The position numbers and the translations under genes were made by a program. A stretch of DNA of 64,000 nucleotides, from contig CAWAMN010000002.1 of assembly GCA_963783235.1 (NCBI GenBank), forward strand, positions 1,116,001-1,180,000, given 5' to 3'. Of the stretch, positions 51,773-60,355 are shown one piece after another. The notes beneath the pieces were generated by a model that saw nothing but the letters and a program-made list of their open reading frames with translations, had not been told where the DNA came from and did no database searches. Origin of the DNA: Thiohalomonas sp963783235. GTDB lineage: Bacteria > Pseudomonadota > Gammaproteobacteria > Thiohalomonadales > Thiohalomonadaceae. The first letter of the stretch is position 1; each line of letters opens with the position of its first letter.

Positions 51773-53326
51773 CTAATCCAAGCTGTCGGCGTCGAGATTG
51801 AAAGGCAGCAGCGCCTCGAAATCCTCGACCGATTCGGCGCCGGGTAGTTCTTTAAAAACGTGGCGCAGGTAGCGGTAGGGCTCATGGCCGCTGGCCTTGG
51901 CGGTGGCGATGAGACTGTATAGCCGTGCCGAGGTGTGCGCGCCCTTGGGGGTATCGGCAAAGAGCCAGTTGTTGCGACCGATGACAAAGGGGCGGATGGC
52001 GCGCTCGGCGGCATTGTTGTCGATGCTGAGGCGGCCGTCTTCGACGTAACGGGCCAGCTTGGACCATTCACCGGCCAGATAGCCCAAGGCCCTGCCGATG
52101 GCACTTTGGGGCGGTACCTCGGGCAGCGACTGCTCCAGCCACTTTCGCATGTCCTTCAGCACCGGCCGGGCCTTCTCCTGGCGCAGTCGGTAGCGCTCCT
52201 CGGGGCTGAGGTCTTTGGCCTGCTTTTCGATACGGTAGAGCTTGCCAATGAAGTCGAGGCCCTTGCCAGCGCGGCCGGTCGGTTTGCCCTTGGCCTTCTT
52301 GCCCTGCGCCTTGAGCGCCTCGTCGAATTTGCGCCGGGCATGGGCCATGCAGCCAAGCAGGCGCACATCCTGCTGCTCGGCCACGGCGTTATAGCCGTCA
52401 TAGCCATCGCACTGCACAGTGCCGCTAAAGCCTTCAAGCAGACGAAGCGGTACGGACTGGCCCCTTGAGGGGTCGTAATCGAAGAGGATGACCGGCTTGT
52501 CGGGCGGACCGCCGCGCTGGACCCACATATAGGACTTGGAGGATGCCTTTTTGCCGTCCTCCTTCAACACCTGCACCGTAGTCTCGTCCATCTGCACGAT
52601 GTCGTAACCGAGCAGCGTATCGCGCAGCAGGTTAACCAGTGGCAGGACCAAATCCCCGAGCTTGAGCATCCAGCCGGCCAGGGTGGCCCGGGGGATCTCG
52701 ACGCCGGCCCGCCTCAGAATGCTTTCCTGTCGGTACAGCGGCAGGGCATCGACGTACTTGGCGGTACACACGTGGGCCAGAAGGCCGGGGCTGGCAAAGC
52801 TCTTCGGAATCGGCTGGGGCGGGAGCTTCGCCGTCTTCACCCCCTGACGGCAGCAGGGGCAGGCGTACTTGGGCCGGATGTGACGCAACACCTGGACTTT
52901 GGCCGGGATCACATCCAGCTGCTCGGAGATCTCCTCGCCAATGCGCTCCAGGGCGCTGCCGTCATGCGGGCAGACCTTCTCGGCTTCGGGCAGGTCATGC
53001 AGGACCTCGACCCGCTCGATGTAATCCGGCAGCGGCTTGCGACCGGGCTTTTGGCGCTGGTGGGCCGGGACAGTGACCGAGGCTTCTTCGGCTTCATCGA
53101 CTGTGCCCTCGGCCTGCTCCGGGGCCTCGGCCTCATTGAAAAGGCCGAGCTGGTGTTTGTCGGCCTTTTCCGAAGAGCGGCCGAAGCGCTTGGCCACCAG
53201 GATATTCAGCTTTTCCTGAAGCGCGACAATCTGCGCGTCTTTTCGCTGCAGCTGCGTCTGCTGCTTGGCAACCAGCGCTTTCAGCGCCTCGATGTCGTCC
53301 GGCAAATTGTTCGTAACAGCGACCAT
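51773..53326 (-). CDS. tnpC: IS66 transposase TnpC
   Basis: A 517-residue DDE transposase. It has a leucine-zipper-like N-terminus (ALKALVAKQQTQLQRKDAQI), a zinc finger (CPHDGSALE ... YACPCC), the D in VQMDETTVQVL, the second D in VQCDGYDGYNAV, and the E region in IDNNAAERAIRPFVIGRNNW. It ends in the IS66 C-terminal domain (RLYSLIATAKASGHEPYRYL). The ATG at 53326 is preferred to the TTG at 53347. It is complete. Confidence 0.95.
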   Translation of the reverse strand: MVAVTNNLPDDIEALKALVAKQQTQLQRKDAQIVALQEKLNILVAKRFGRSSEKADKHQLGLFNEAEAPEQAEGTVDEAEEASVTVPAHQRQKPGRKPLPDYIERVEVLHDLPEAEKVCPHDGSALERIGEEISEQLDVIPAKVQVLRHIRPKYACPCCRQGVKTAKLPPQPIPKSFASPGLLAHVCTAKYVDALPLYRQESILRRAGVEIPRATLAGWMLKLGDLVLPLVNLLRDTLLGYDIVQMDETTVQVLKEDGKKASSKSYMWVQRGGPPDKPVILFDYDPSRGQSVPLRLLEGFSGTVQCDGYDGYNAVAEQQDVRLLGCMAHARRKFDEALKAQGKKAKGKPTGRAGKGLDFIGKLYRIEKQAKDLSPEERYRLRQEKARPVLKDMRKWLEQSLPEVPPQSAIGRALGYLAGEWSKLARYVEDGRLSIDNNAAERAIRPFVIGRNNWLFADTPKGAHTSARLYSLIATAKASGHEPYRYLRHVFKELPGAESVEDFEALLPFNLDADSLD

Positions 53327-53379
53327 GGCCCCATTGTACCGAGCCAAAGCGATGGTCGTGATCGAACTTTTCGATCGGC

Positions 53380-53739
53380 CTATAAAGCTGACTTGTAGTG
53401 CAGCGCCTGATGCGGCCGCACATAGCGCAAATCAATCCCGTCGAGCAGCCAGTTGAGCTGCTGGCCGGTGAGCGTAGCCAGTTCGCCGCCGAGAAAGACC
53501 GGCCACTTGAAGCGCTCCTTCTCCAGACGCTTCATCCACAGGCAAAAGCCGGAGCCTTCCCAGTAGAGCATCTTGACCTTGTCGCGGCGCCGGTTGACGA
53601 AGACGAACAGCCGCTCGGAGAACGGGTCGAGTTCCAGCTCGGCTTCGACCAGCACCGCCAAGCCATTGATGCCCTTTCGAAAGTCCACCGGCTTGAGGCA
53701 AACATACACCTCAGGCAGGTCGTTACTCGGGCGCATCAT
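53380..53739 (-). CDS. tnpB: IS66 accessory protein TnpB
   Basis: A 119-residue IS66 Orf2-family protein with the typical run VYVCLKPVDFRKGINGLAVL and VFVNRRRDKVKMLYWEGSGF. It is needed along with TnpA and TnpC for transposition. It overlaps tnpA by 4 bp. Confidence 0.95.
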   Translation of the reverse strand: MMRPSNDLPEVYVCLKPVDFRKGINGLAVLVEAELELDPFSERLFVFVNRRRDKVKMLYWEGSGFCLWMKRLEKERFKWPVFLGGELATLTGQQLNWLLDGIDLRYVRPHQALHYKSAL

Positions 53740-54068
53740 CCGGCCAAGGCCCTTACCAACTCCGCCACCCAGGCCGGCTCGGTGCTGTTATCGAACTCCA
53801 GCGCCACGCCCGTCGGCAAGACAACGCGGCAGCGGCCCAGTCCGCGACCGTCAACGACACGGGCTTTTTGAAACAGGCGAGGCCGCGCGGGATTATCGCC
53901 GAGGACGCCTTTGCGCCGGAGCGTGGACTTCCAGTTATAGAAGGCCGTTACGTTCAACTCATGCGCCTTGGCGTACTGGCGCATCGACTGTCCGGACTGC
54001 TCGCAGGCCCGGATGTGATCAAGCCAGACGCGCTGCTTGTCGGTGAGTGAGATTTCCGTGGTGTCCAT
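53736..54068 (-). CDS. tnpA: IS66 accessory protein TnpA
   Basis: A 110-residue HTH protein: TDKQRVWLDHIRACEQSGQS, then KAHELNVTAFYNWKSTLRRKG. It is the promoter-proximal IS66 gene. The ATG at 54068 (MDTTEISLTD) is used, as in relatives. Confidence 0.93.
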   Translation of the reverse strand: MDTTEISLTDKQRVWLDHIRACEQSGQSMRQYAKAHELNVTAFYNWKSTLRRKGVLGDNPARPRLFQKARVVDGRGLGRCRVVLPTGVALEFDNSTEPAWVAELVRALAG

Positions 54069-54851
54069 GCTGTGCTCCGGTTTGCTTGACTGCCGGTGCA
54101 CAGTGTTGCCCCTCAGAATGCGCGAGAGAAGTACGGGGAAGAATTACCGGTTACAATAGATCTGCCCGGCTGGTGATCGTTGGGATTACTCCCGGAACAA
54201 CCCAGCTTAAGCTGGCGTATGCTGCCGCGCAGCGCCTGTTACTAAAAGGCGAGCATACCGAGGAGATACTGAGAGAGGTCAAAAAAGCGGGAGGCTTCGG
54301 CGGCTCATCGATGCGCCCGAACCTTTTGAAAATGCTGCGTCACTTTCATTTTGAGCACATCTTGTCCATTGATAACGTGGAATCACTCTGGGGCAGAAAC
54401 GCGCAGCTACTGCACTCCACGTCCGTCCTTCCCCATGCGGCTTTCAAAAAGGGGAAGATGTTTGCGGGAAGCTTTGATGAGGTCTTGACCTCCCCGGTGG
54501 TGCGAGCGTGCTTTGAAGACTGTTTTGTTTCATCTCTCACCGAACTGCCCTCTGATGCGCTTTATCTCGGACTGGGGCCCTGCCCGAGTGGCGCTCTTTC
54601 CTGGTGTGTACAGAACGGGCATCTTGACCAGGACCAGGTGCTGGGGGCGTTCTGTCACCCTTCCACATCGGGAGGCAGTAAGACACGGTATTACCTGCGC
54701 GAGGTGACGCGTGAACAGCTGAACCCAAAAGACCCGACGCGACGCCAATGTGATTGGTTGGATTCGGCGTATACGCAGATGTCCCGTGCCACCCGATTGC
54801 ACGGAGGGGGACCCTTATCGCGTAATACTGCTTGAGGAGCCAGGGGAAATC

Positions 54852-55034
54852 ATGATGTGCTACTCCTACCTACACACCATTTTTTCCGATTCACCGCGTG
54901 CGGATGCATGGCCACTTCGAAGCAATAGCAATCTAGTATTTGACGGAAAAACCCCCATGGATTTTGCGATTGCCAAGGGAGCCAGTGCGCTGCGTAGCTG
55001 GTTGGCTGGCAGAGTCTGGAACGGTTTAGTTTAA
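54852..55034 (+). pseudogene. C-terminal relic of a DUF2384 (MbcA/ParS/Xre) antitoxin
   Basis: A short frame reading YLHTIFSDSPRADAW ... FDGKTPMDFAIAKGASALRS, which follows the C-terminal pattern of DUF2384 antitoxins (HTIFS, then W, then G-P-D motifs). The N-terminal HTH half is missing. It begins 16 bp after the stop of the split UDG-like gene and is followed by non-coding sequence. No RES-type toxin is present. Confidence 0.55.
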
Positions 55035-55182
55035 GCCAAATTTCTACAGAACATTCGCACCCCAGAACAATTCGCTGTCCGTCTTCTTTTTGCTACCTCC
55101 AACCGGCAGCTCGCGACCCGAAGCCGTCATCTGCATTTTCGCCGCCAACGTCTGCTCAGCGAAATCAAGCGGCCATAGATAC

Positions 55183-55298
55183 TATTTTTCCGACCATATC
55201 CGAAATACCGCGCCTCGCAGCAGTTGGCAATGACCTCGATCTGACCGCCATTGCTGCGCACCAACTTCCGAACCAGCGCCAAGCCAATCCCCGTATGC
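55183..55298 (-). pseudogene. histidine kinase C-terminal fragment
   Basis: A reverse frame of about 35 codons reads TGIGLALVRKLVRSNGGQIE, the G2-box end of a HATPase_c domain, then turns into unrelated sequence. A stop lies just upstream, so only this scrap remains. Confidence 0.65.
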
Positions 55299-55388
55299 TA
55301 AAGGCCAGAAGGCCCTCCCTATTCTAGGGAGCAGTTCGATGATTTGGAACGAGAGGCCTGGCCAAGCGCCCGGCCGGGGCTGCGCGAT

Positions 55389-55850
55389 CTACCCTTCGTA
55401 GGGCTTCGTTTCGATGTCGCACAGCCTCTCTGATGGGCGAAAGTCGAAAAAGAGCCCGGATTGATTGGCCTTGTGGACATAGAAGGTCCCTTTTTCAACC
55501 TTCAGGTTGCGTTCGACCTGAAGCGTCACTTCGCGCGAGAGCGGCTTCATTGTTTTTTCATGAACCCGCTGATACCGGCACTCGAACTGCAATGAACGTT
55601 CCCCAGGTTCGACGAGTGCCAGCGATGACAGTGAAAGCAGAGGCAGAGGTTTCCCGTCGACCGCCTCCAGTCTGATCTTCACCACATAGAGCAAGCCGCC
55701 GAGGTCTTCGTGACGATAACCGCTCGTGGAAATCATTGCCAGATCGCTTGTGGGCTGCTCGGGCCCGGGGTACATCTTTACGGTTCGAGAGCTCACGCAC
55801 CCGCTCAGCAAAATCGCAAGGAAAAGGATGCCGACTATGGAAGTTTTCAT
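55389..55850 (-). CDS. putative lipoprotein of unknown function
   Basis: A 153-residue protein with a lipoprotein signal peptide (IVGILFLAILLSGC, lipobox LSGC with Cys 18), then a beta-rich domain without known motifs. Mature residues include two later cysteines (FECRYQRV and RLCDIET). The ATG at 55850 is preceded by AGGAG. It stands alone, and no partner in the surroundings suggests a role. Confidence 0.7.
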   Translation of the reverse strand: MKTSIVGILFLAILLSGCVSSRTVKMYPGPEQPTSDLAMISTSGYRHEDLGGLLYVVKIRLEAVDGKPLPLLSLSSLALVEPGERSLQFECRYQRVHEKTMKPLSREVTLQVERNLKVEKGTFYVHKANQSGLFFDFRPSERLCDIETKPYEG

Positions 55851-56486
55851 TATTTTTCTCCTTATTGTGGTTAGCATGAGTCGGACTCGCTGAATATACC
55901 GAATCGGCCGATTCCGGAGACTGGATTCTTCGTAGCAATAGGGTTGAACTTGAAAGAGTCTCTGGCATTAGGTATCGATTTGCCGGGGCAAACCTGCGCA
56001 GCAGCGAAAACTCGTCTCGCGATATCCCGAACTTTAATGACAATGGAAACGCGGAAACGCCGCTGACTTCAACCGGGGTGCACATGGTGAGAATGGGAGC
56101 GATATTTCAGCCGTTTCCATGCCAAGTTCTTCCAAAGGGATAGCGCTATTATTACCACGATTACGGAGGGAATTGAATCTTGGAAAGAAGCAGGCAACAG
56201 GGACCGGCCACCCTGGGGGCCAATCGCAGATTAGCGGGGAATCTAATATCTCAAGTAGGCGTTACGGTAAGGAGGTATGGGGTGCCGACCGGGACACGAA
56301 AGGAAATAAAAGCTCTCATTTGTCCCAACGGCAGGTGTTCCGACGCAACCAGCCATTCACCGAAACACCCTTGAGCGGCGGCTCGTGGCCGGGGGCAGCC
56401 ATTCCACTATAAACGGCTGTGGGCCTCTATTATGAACTGCGGCACCGAAAGCGACCCCGTCGGGTGAAGACTCATTGAGGTTTTCT
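55851..56486. other. gene-poor stretch
   Basis: About 640 bp between the lipoprotein and HNH genes. No open frame has coding character or a ribosome site; I see no repeat or RNA gene. Confidence 0.4.
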
Positions 56487-56765
56487 CTAGTGGCCCGTCA
56501 GAAGACGGTGAATTTGCTTCGGATGCCACTTTTCTTGTTTGAGTCGCCTCCTTACATATTTCTGGTATTTGCGAGAATCAAGCGGGTTCTTGCGGCGGTG
56601 GTGCGTGATATTACGGAAGAGGCACGCAGCAACTATATTGTTTCGGTTATCTGAACCTCCATCACGACGCGCGGCAAGATGTTCACCGGTGCACCGAAGC
56701 CGGCCTGCTTGCGAGAGCGCTAAGCCGTGTTCCTCGGCAAACTCTTCTAAGTCATCGAGCCACAA
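56487..56765 (-). CDS. HNH-endonuclease-like protein, start region lost
   Basis: A 92-residue frame with CTGEHLAARRDGGSDNRNNIVAAC, an HNH-type core with H and N residues. In frame before the first standard start lies GGRCYYCQSPLW, the zinc-binding CxxC expected at the N-terminus of this family, so the real start is upstream but no ATG, GTG or TTG is available; a TAG lies about 57 bp further up. The second zinc pair seems incomplete (CLFRN where CxxCN is usual). Probably a decaying gene. Confidence 0.55.
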   Translation of the reverse strand: MWLDDLEEFAEEHGLALSQAGRLRCTGEHLAARRDGGSDNRNNIVAACLFRNITHHRRKNPLDSRKYQKYVRRRLKQEKWHPKQIHRLLTGH

Positions 56766-56876
56766 CGGGCTTTGGCAATAGTAACAACGCCCACCTTGGA
56801 TCTTAAACGCAATGAGACGCTGCTAGACCACCTCTCCGCGCTTGGAACGGCTGAGGCGCACGGCGAAGCCGCCGGT

Positions 56877-58193
56877 TCAGATGGCTTCGCCTCCGCGTAT
56901 CTCGTCCGCAAGCGCCTTTAGCGCAGTGGCCTCGCCTTCGAGTACCGTGAAGGCGTAGGGGTTGAGGAACTGCCGGCCCCAGAAGAGGTTGCGATCGGCC
57001 TCGCTGAGCATCGCTTCCTCGCACACACGGTTCCAGTGCTCTCCGATGCAGCGCAGCTGCGCCTCGGCAACCGCAATCGCCTCTTGTTCGGAGAGCAGGA
57101 AGTGATGCGCGGCTTCAAGACAGGATGCGACCCGGCTCATGCGGTTGTTGCCGCTGATGAGCATCGCTTGAGTCGCCTCCTGCCCGCTCCTTCCTTGCGG
57201 GCAAATGTCGTAGGCGGGTGTCAGGGTGAGCATCTCCCCGTCCCAGAACGCCGCATGGTTGCGGGCATGGTCGTCGTTGTTGCCGCACAGGATATTGAAC
57301 ACGATGCGACCGAACAGCTCTCGAAGCGTCCTGGACGGCTCGGTGAAGCGGTGGCGGATGATCTCCGCCAGATCCTGATAGCTGGCGTAGCGCGCCATCA
57401 TTTCGTCGAGGCCGAGCAGGGTTAGCGCGGAGACCATCGATCGACGCTGCCAGCCATCAGCGGCCCGCACACGGTCGAACCGCTCGACCAGCAACACGTC
57501 CTTTTCTGCGGCGCGGACCAGGGACACCGGCGCGGCATCAATGCCGCACAGTGCGGCAAGGCGCATGGCGATATACTCGCCCTTGACGACGCTGTAGAGA
57601 TCGGATGACGAGGAAAACTTGGCGACATGCTTGTCCCCCTCATCCTCAACCAGTGCCTTTGGCCGCGCCCCGCCGATCGAACTGCCGTGAAACAGCGCCT
57701 GATCAAGTTCGGGCGAGAGTGGGATCCCCTGCTCGACCCGCTCGGCGGATTGGAGTAGCTCTTCGAGGGTGGCGTTTTGGGGGGCGCGCGGTTCATAGAC
57801 CGTTGGCGAGCGTTGGAAATCGAGCGCGCCGATTCGATCTGAACCGGACTCCAGGAGGAAAGTCAGTTCAGAAATCTCTTGCTGCGCAGCTTCATTCCCT
57901 TTTAGACCGAACTGGCGATTGAGGATCACGCGCCGCCCCCAGGCGTCTGGCGCAGCATCGCGAATGCAGCCCGGCATGGTCAGGCCGGCCCGGGGCGGCA
58001 GCTCGCCCGACTCCAGCGGCAGTTCCGGCAGATACAGCGGAATCGCACCGGGCCGCTCGAGATAGCTCCGGCCATAGTTGAAGGTGACAATCCCGTCATG
58101 GGCATGAAGCCGGCCGGCGACGACAGGCTCGGTCGCTCCTGGCAGCCATGCCCATACATAGGCCTCATCGTACTTGGGGATCTCAGAACTCAT
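56877..58193 (-). CDS. hipA: HipA-type serine/threonine kinase toxin
   Basis: A 438-residue protein with the HipA layout: an N-terminal couple domain, the P-loop-like segment FHGSSIGGARPKALVEDEGD, substrate lysine region HVAKFSSSSDLYSVVKGEY, LLVERFDRV, the catalytic loop ILCGNNDDHARNHA and the metal-binding PAYDICPQ. HipA kinases phosphorylate tRNA synthetases or similar targets and induce growth arrest. The ATG at 58193 lies inside the end of hipB (11-bp overlap); the longer frame to 58292 is less likely. All catalytic residues are present. Confidence 0.93.
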   Translation of the reverse strand: MSSEIPKYDEAYVWAWLPGATEPVVAGRLHAHDGIVTFNYGRSYLERPGAIPLYLPELPLESGELPPRAGLTMPGCIRDAAPDAWGRRVILNRQFGLKGNEAAQQEISELTFLLESGSDRIGALDFQRSPTVYEPRAPQNATLEELLQSAERVEQGIPLSPELDQALFHGSSIGGARPKALVEDEGDKHVAKFSSSSDLYSVVKGEYIAMRLAALCGIDAAPVSLVRAAEKDVLLVERFDRVRAADGWQRRSMVSALTLLGLDEMMARYASYQDLAEIIRHRFTEPSRTLRELFGRIVFNILCGNNDDHARNHAAFWDGEMLTLTPAYDICPQGRSGQEATQAMLISGNNRMSRVASCLEAAHHFLLSEQEAIAVAEAQLRCIGEHWNRVCEEAMLSEADRNLFWGRQFLNPYAFTVLEGEATALKALADEIRGGEAI

Positions 58194-58521
58194 CGACGAC
58201 CCGCTTGCCGGCTTTGTAAACGTGCTTTGGTAGCAGCGCGATGCGATCGTCCGTGCGCTCTGAAAGCGCCTTGACCCCCTTTTCATCGGCATCGAAAAGC
58301 TTCACGCCGACGATGGCGGCGGCCTCGAACATCAGCCCGATTTCGACCTTGGGATCGCCCTTCTCGATCCGCTGGAGCGTACTGCGCGACACGCCCATCC
58401 GTTCCGCCAGCTCGTGCGCGGTGAGCCTGCGCTGCATCCGCCCGAGCCGGATCAGCTTGCCCAGCAGGGCAAGCCCGTCCAGCGCGTAACGCGAATAGGC
58501 CCGTTTCCTCTTCCCAGCCAC
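58183..58521 (-). CDS. hipB: HipB-type XRE antitoxin
   Basis: A 112-residue protein with the XRE HTH ELAERMGVSRSTLQRIEKGD and a C-terminal tail that may contact HipA. It precedes and overlaps hipA, the usual antitoxin-first order, and should repress the pair through its DNA binding. Confidence 0.9.
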   Translation of the reverse strand: MAGKRKRAYSRYALDGLALLGKLIRLGRMQRRLTAHELAERMGVSRSTLQRIEKGDPKVEIGLMFEAAAIVGVKLFDADEKGVKALSERTDDRIALLPKHVYKAGKRVVDEF

Positions 58522-58879
58522 CTCGAATCACCAATGGTTAATATTTCAGCCATTCCATCTAGATTTGAATCATATATACTCCATTCGGCCGCGGCAAGCG
58601 TACCATACTCCACTCGTGGCCCAGCCACCAGGATCCCGGACGATCGAGGTTATATAGCTGTCAATGGGTGCCCACCGACCTCCGAACGCGCTCGCGCGTA
58701 CCCGGCGCCCTTGCGCAAGGGTTAACACCCGTATTCCCGACGGGGTTACGGACCCAAGCCGCTCGCATGAGTCCACTGTTGTTACTGGATACCCCGACTT
58801 GATCGTTCTTGGGGTCGGAAGAGTTGAAAGCCCCTGAACAGCCACACATAATCAGACGGAGAGAGGGAGGTCCATCTTC
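58522..58879. other. non-coding stretch upstream of hipBA
   Basis: About 360 bp holding the presumed hipB promoter. Short AT-rich parts occur near 58535-58580 with TATATA-like boxes. No gene recognised. Confidence 0.4.
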
Positions 58880-59086
58880 ATGAGCTATAAACGGTTTGTT
58901 ATCAAAAGAGACAAGCTCCCGCGTGGCTCGGTCGTCCCGGGAAACGAATACCTGTCCGCAGAAGAGCAGATCCAGAGAACGCTAAAGCTCGCGAACGATG
59001 TTCACGAAGGCCGATGGATCCCCGTTTATCGCATTAGGCGCCCGGGACTCGATAAAATCGAGAAAGAGCGCAAGAAGCGCACCTAA
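58880..59086 (+). CDS. small hypothetical protein
   Basis: A 68-residue charged protein (SYKRFVIKRDKLPRGSVVPG ... RRPGLDKIEKERKKRT) with a strong purine-rich site (GGAGAGAGGGAGG) about 13 bp before the ATG. No family recognised; the composition is like small basic DNA- or RNA-binding proteins. Confidence 0.55.
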   Translation: MSYKRFVIKRDKLPRGSVVPGNEYLSAEEQIQRTLKLANDVHEGRWIPVYRIRRPGLDKIEKERKKRT

Positions 59087-59254
59087 TCTCAAAGCCCGAA
59101 AGGCCTCGCTTCTGCATCATTCTGAACGTACCCTCGCCTCGGTGCCCTTCGCCACCTTGGATGCGAACAGCCTCTAATCCTGTTTTGTAGCCGCCGGCGC
59201 CGATCTCTGGATGTGCAACGGCCAGGAACTCGCCGCACCGGGCCGGGCCCCGCA

Positions 59255-59375
59255 CAGGCCCGTCGCCTCGTACTCCCTTAGCTGCTGCAACATGAAGATC
59301 ATCATCTCGCGCAAAAATCCGGACTCGCCCCAGTCTTCTCAAGCAGTGCCTGCAGTGCTGCTGTTGTCGGTCATC
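59255..59375 (-). pseudogene. IS256-family transposase N-terminal relic
   Basis: Reverse frames read MTDNSSTAGTA, a stop, then FLREMMIFMLQQLREYEATG and LCGA, the start region of IS256-type transposases. The rest of the transposase is missing and there are no element ends. Confidence 0.45.
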
Positions 59376-59431
59376 GTGGTACTCCTTCGTTTGGCTGTGT
59401 GTTTGGCGACTACAACTTAACGAAGGCATGC

Positions 59432-59797
59432 GATGACCTCTTACTTCGATTTACAGCACTTCCTGGGACGTTTACCTGACCAAGTCCGGTTCATAGAGGA
59501 ACTCATGCAGCCGAAACAGCTACGAAAGCGCATTCTCGGCTGGGTGCATGAGGCGGCTCAGACCGATGAGTTGCCGAAAACGCAGTAACCATCATGGAGG
59601 CAGTCCTTTATCGGGGCGAGCTCGCCCGAGGCGATCTTGCCGATATTGTCGGCGCCAGCGACCGCCAAGCGATCGCGTCCGCCTTTACCCTCCTTGAAGA
59701 AGGGGCCCGGGCCCCAAAGCTCCCATGCACCCTGCGCCTGGCCTTTCCGGTGAAACTGGTTGGTCGTTGGATGCCCGGCCTGTTTCCAGTTCACTGA
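59432..59797 (+). pseudogene. C-terminal relic of a Fic-family protein, frameshifted
   Basis: The first part (SYFDLQHFLGRLPDQVRFIE ... RKRILGWVHEAAQTDELP) and, in another frame from 59594, YRGELARGDLADIVGASDRQ ... LAFPVKLVGRWMPGLFP are the last third of Fic AMP-transferase-type proteins. The catalytic HPFxxGNGR domain is absent, so it cannot be active. Confidence 0.7.
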
Positions 59798-60355
59798 ATC
59801 CCAGCGCAGCCGTAGCATATCAGTGGTATCCAGGGCGGCATTGTGGAATGCGCCTCTGACCGTCGCCTGGGGCGCCTAAGAGGATAGGCTCATGGATAGC
59901 CAATCGCGCCCGCGCTTTGTGCGCGCCTGGGCCAGTGAATGGTGGTCTGCATTTTCAATCCGCGTCTTTGCGCCCTTTGGACCACGGCATTGTGACCATA
60001 ATCGCCGCGCCATGGCGGTATACACGGCTTTTACACGGCTTTCCTATAGCCTCATGTGTCTTCCTAATGTTTTTCCTCATGATCTCCTGTAGCTCTTCGC
60101 GCCGAGTCGGTCCATCAGAAGTCATGTCGTTTGTAGGGGTATCGACAGCCCGAGCCTCATTTGTTCCAAGATAGCCGCCCCAACCGCATTCCCGCTCTAG
60201 ATAAGCTCGAACTTCCATCAGACCAGGAAAACCAAATTCATCAATGTATTCTAGGGGTGAACGCTGCCCGAACGCACGGTTGCGCAAGGTCATCCAAGAG
60301 TATTGGCGTTCTTTTGTAAGCGATTAGCGAAACCCGTATTGCGCGGGGTTCCGGC

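Larger units (their letters stand above)
51733..54154 (-). mobile_element. IS66-family insertion sequence, copy 1
   Basis: 2,422 bp with ends GTAAGCG and, at the other side, the complement of GTAACCG. It is flanked by 8-bp duplications AATAGATC (51725-51732 and 54155-54162). It encodes TnpA, TnpB and the TnpC transposase on the reverse strand. It differs from copy 2 by only one visible base (near 51801, silent in tnpC), so one was copied from the other recently. Confidence 0.95.
51593..54835 (+). pseudogene. uracil-DNA-glycosylase-like gene split by IS66
   Basis: The gene starts at GTG 51593 (AAAGGAA before it), runs 47 codons to VNRS, is cut by the insertion at 51732, and resumes at 54155. 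Removing the element and one copy of AATAGATC gives an uninterrupted frame: ...YVNRS-ARLVIVGITPGTTQ, ending at TGA 54835. The protein has the UDG-superfamily style GITPGTTQ motif, MRPNLLKMLRHF, LHSTSVLPHAAFKKGKMFAG and a late FCHPSTSGGSKTRYYL. The rejoined length is about 272 residues. The family assignment is tentative. Confidence 0.7.

Noticed and set aside
59034..59429. A 131-residue reverse frame over the IS256-like relic
   Set aside because: The transposase-like residues lie in other frames; this frame itself has shadow composition.
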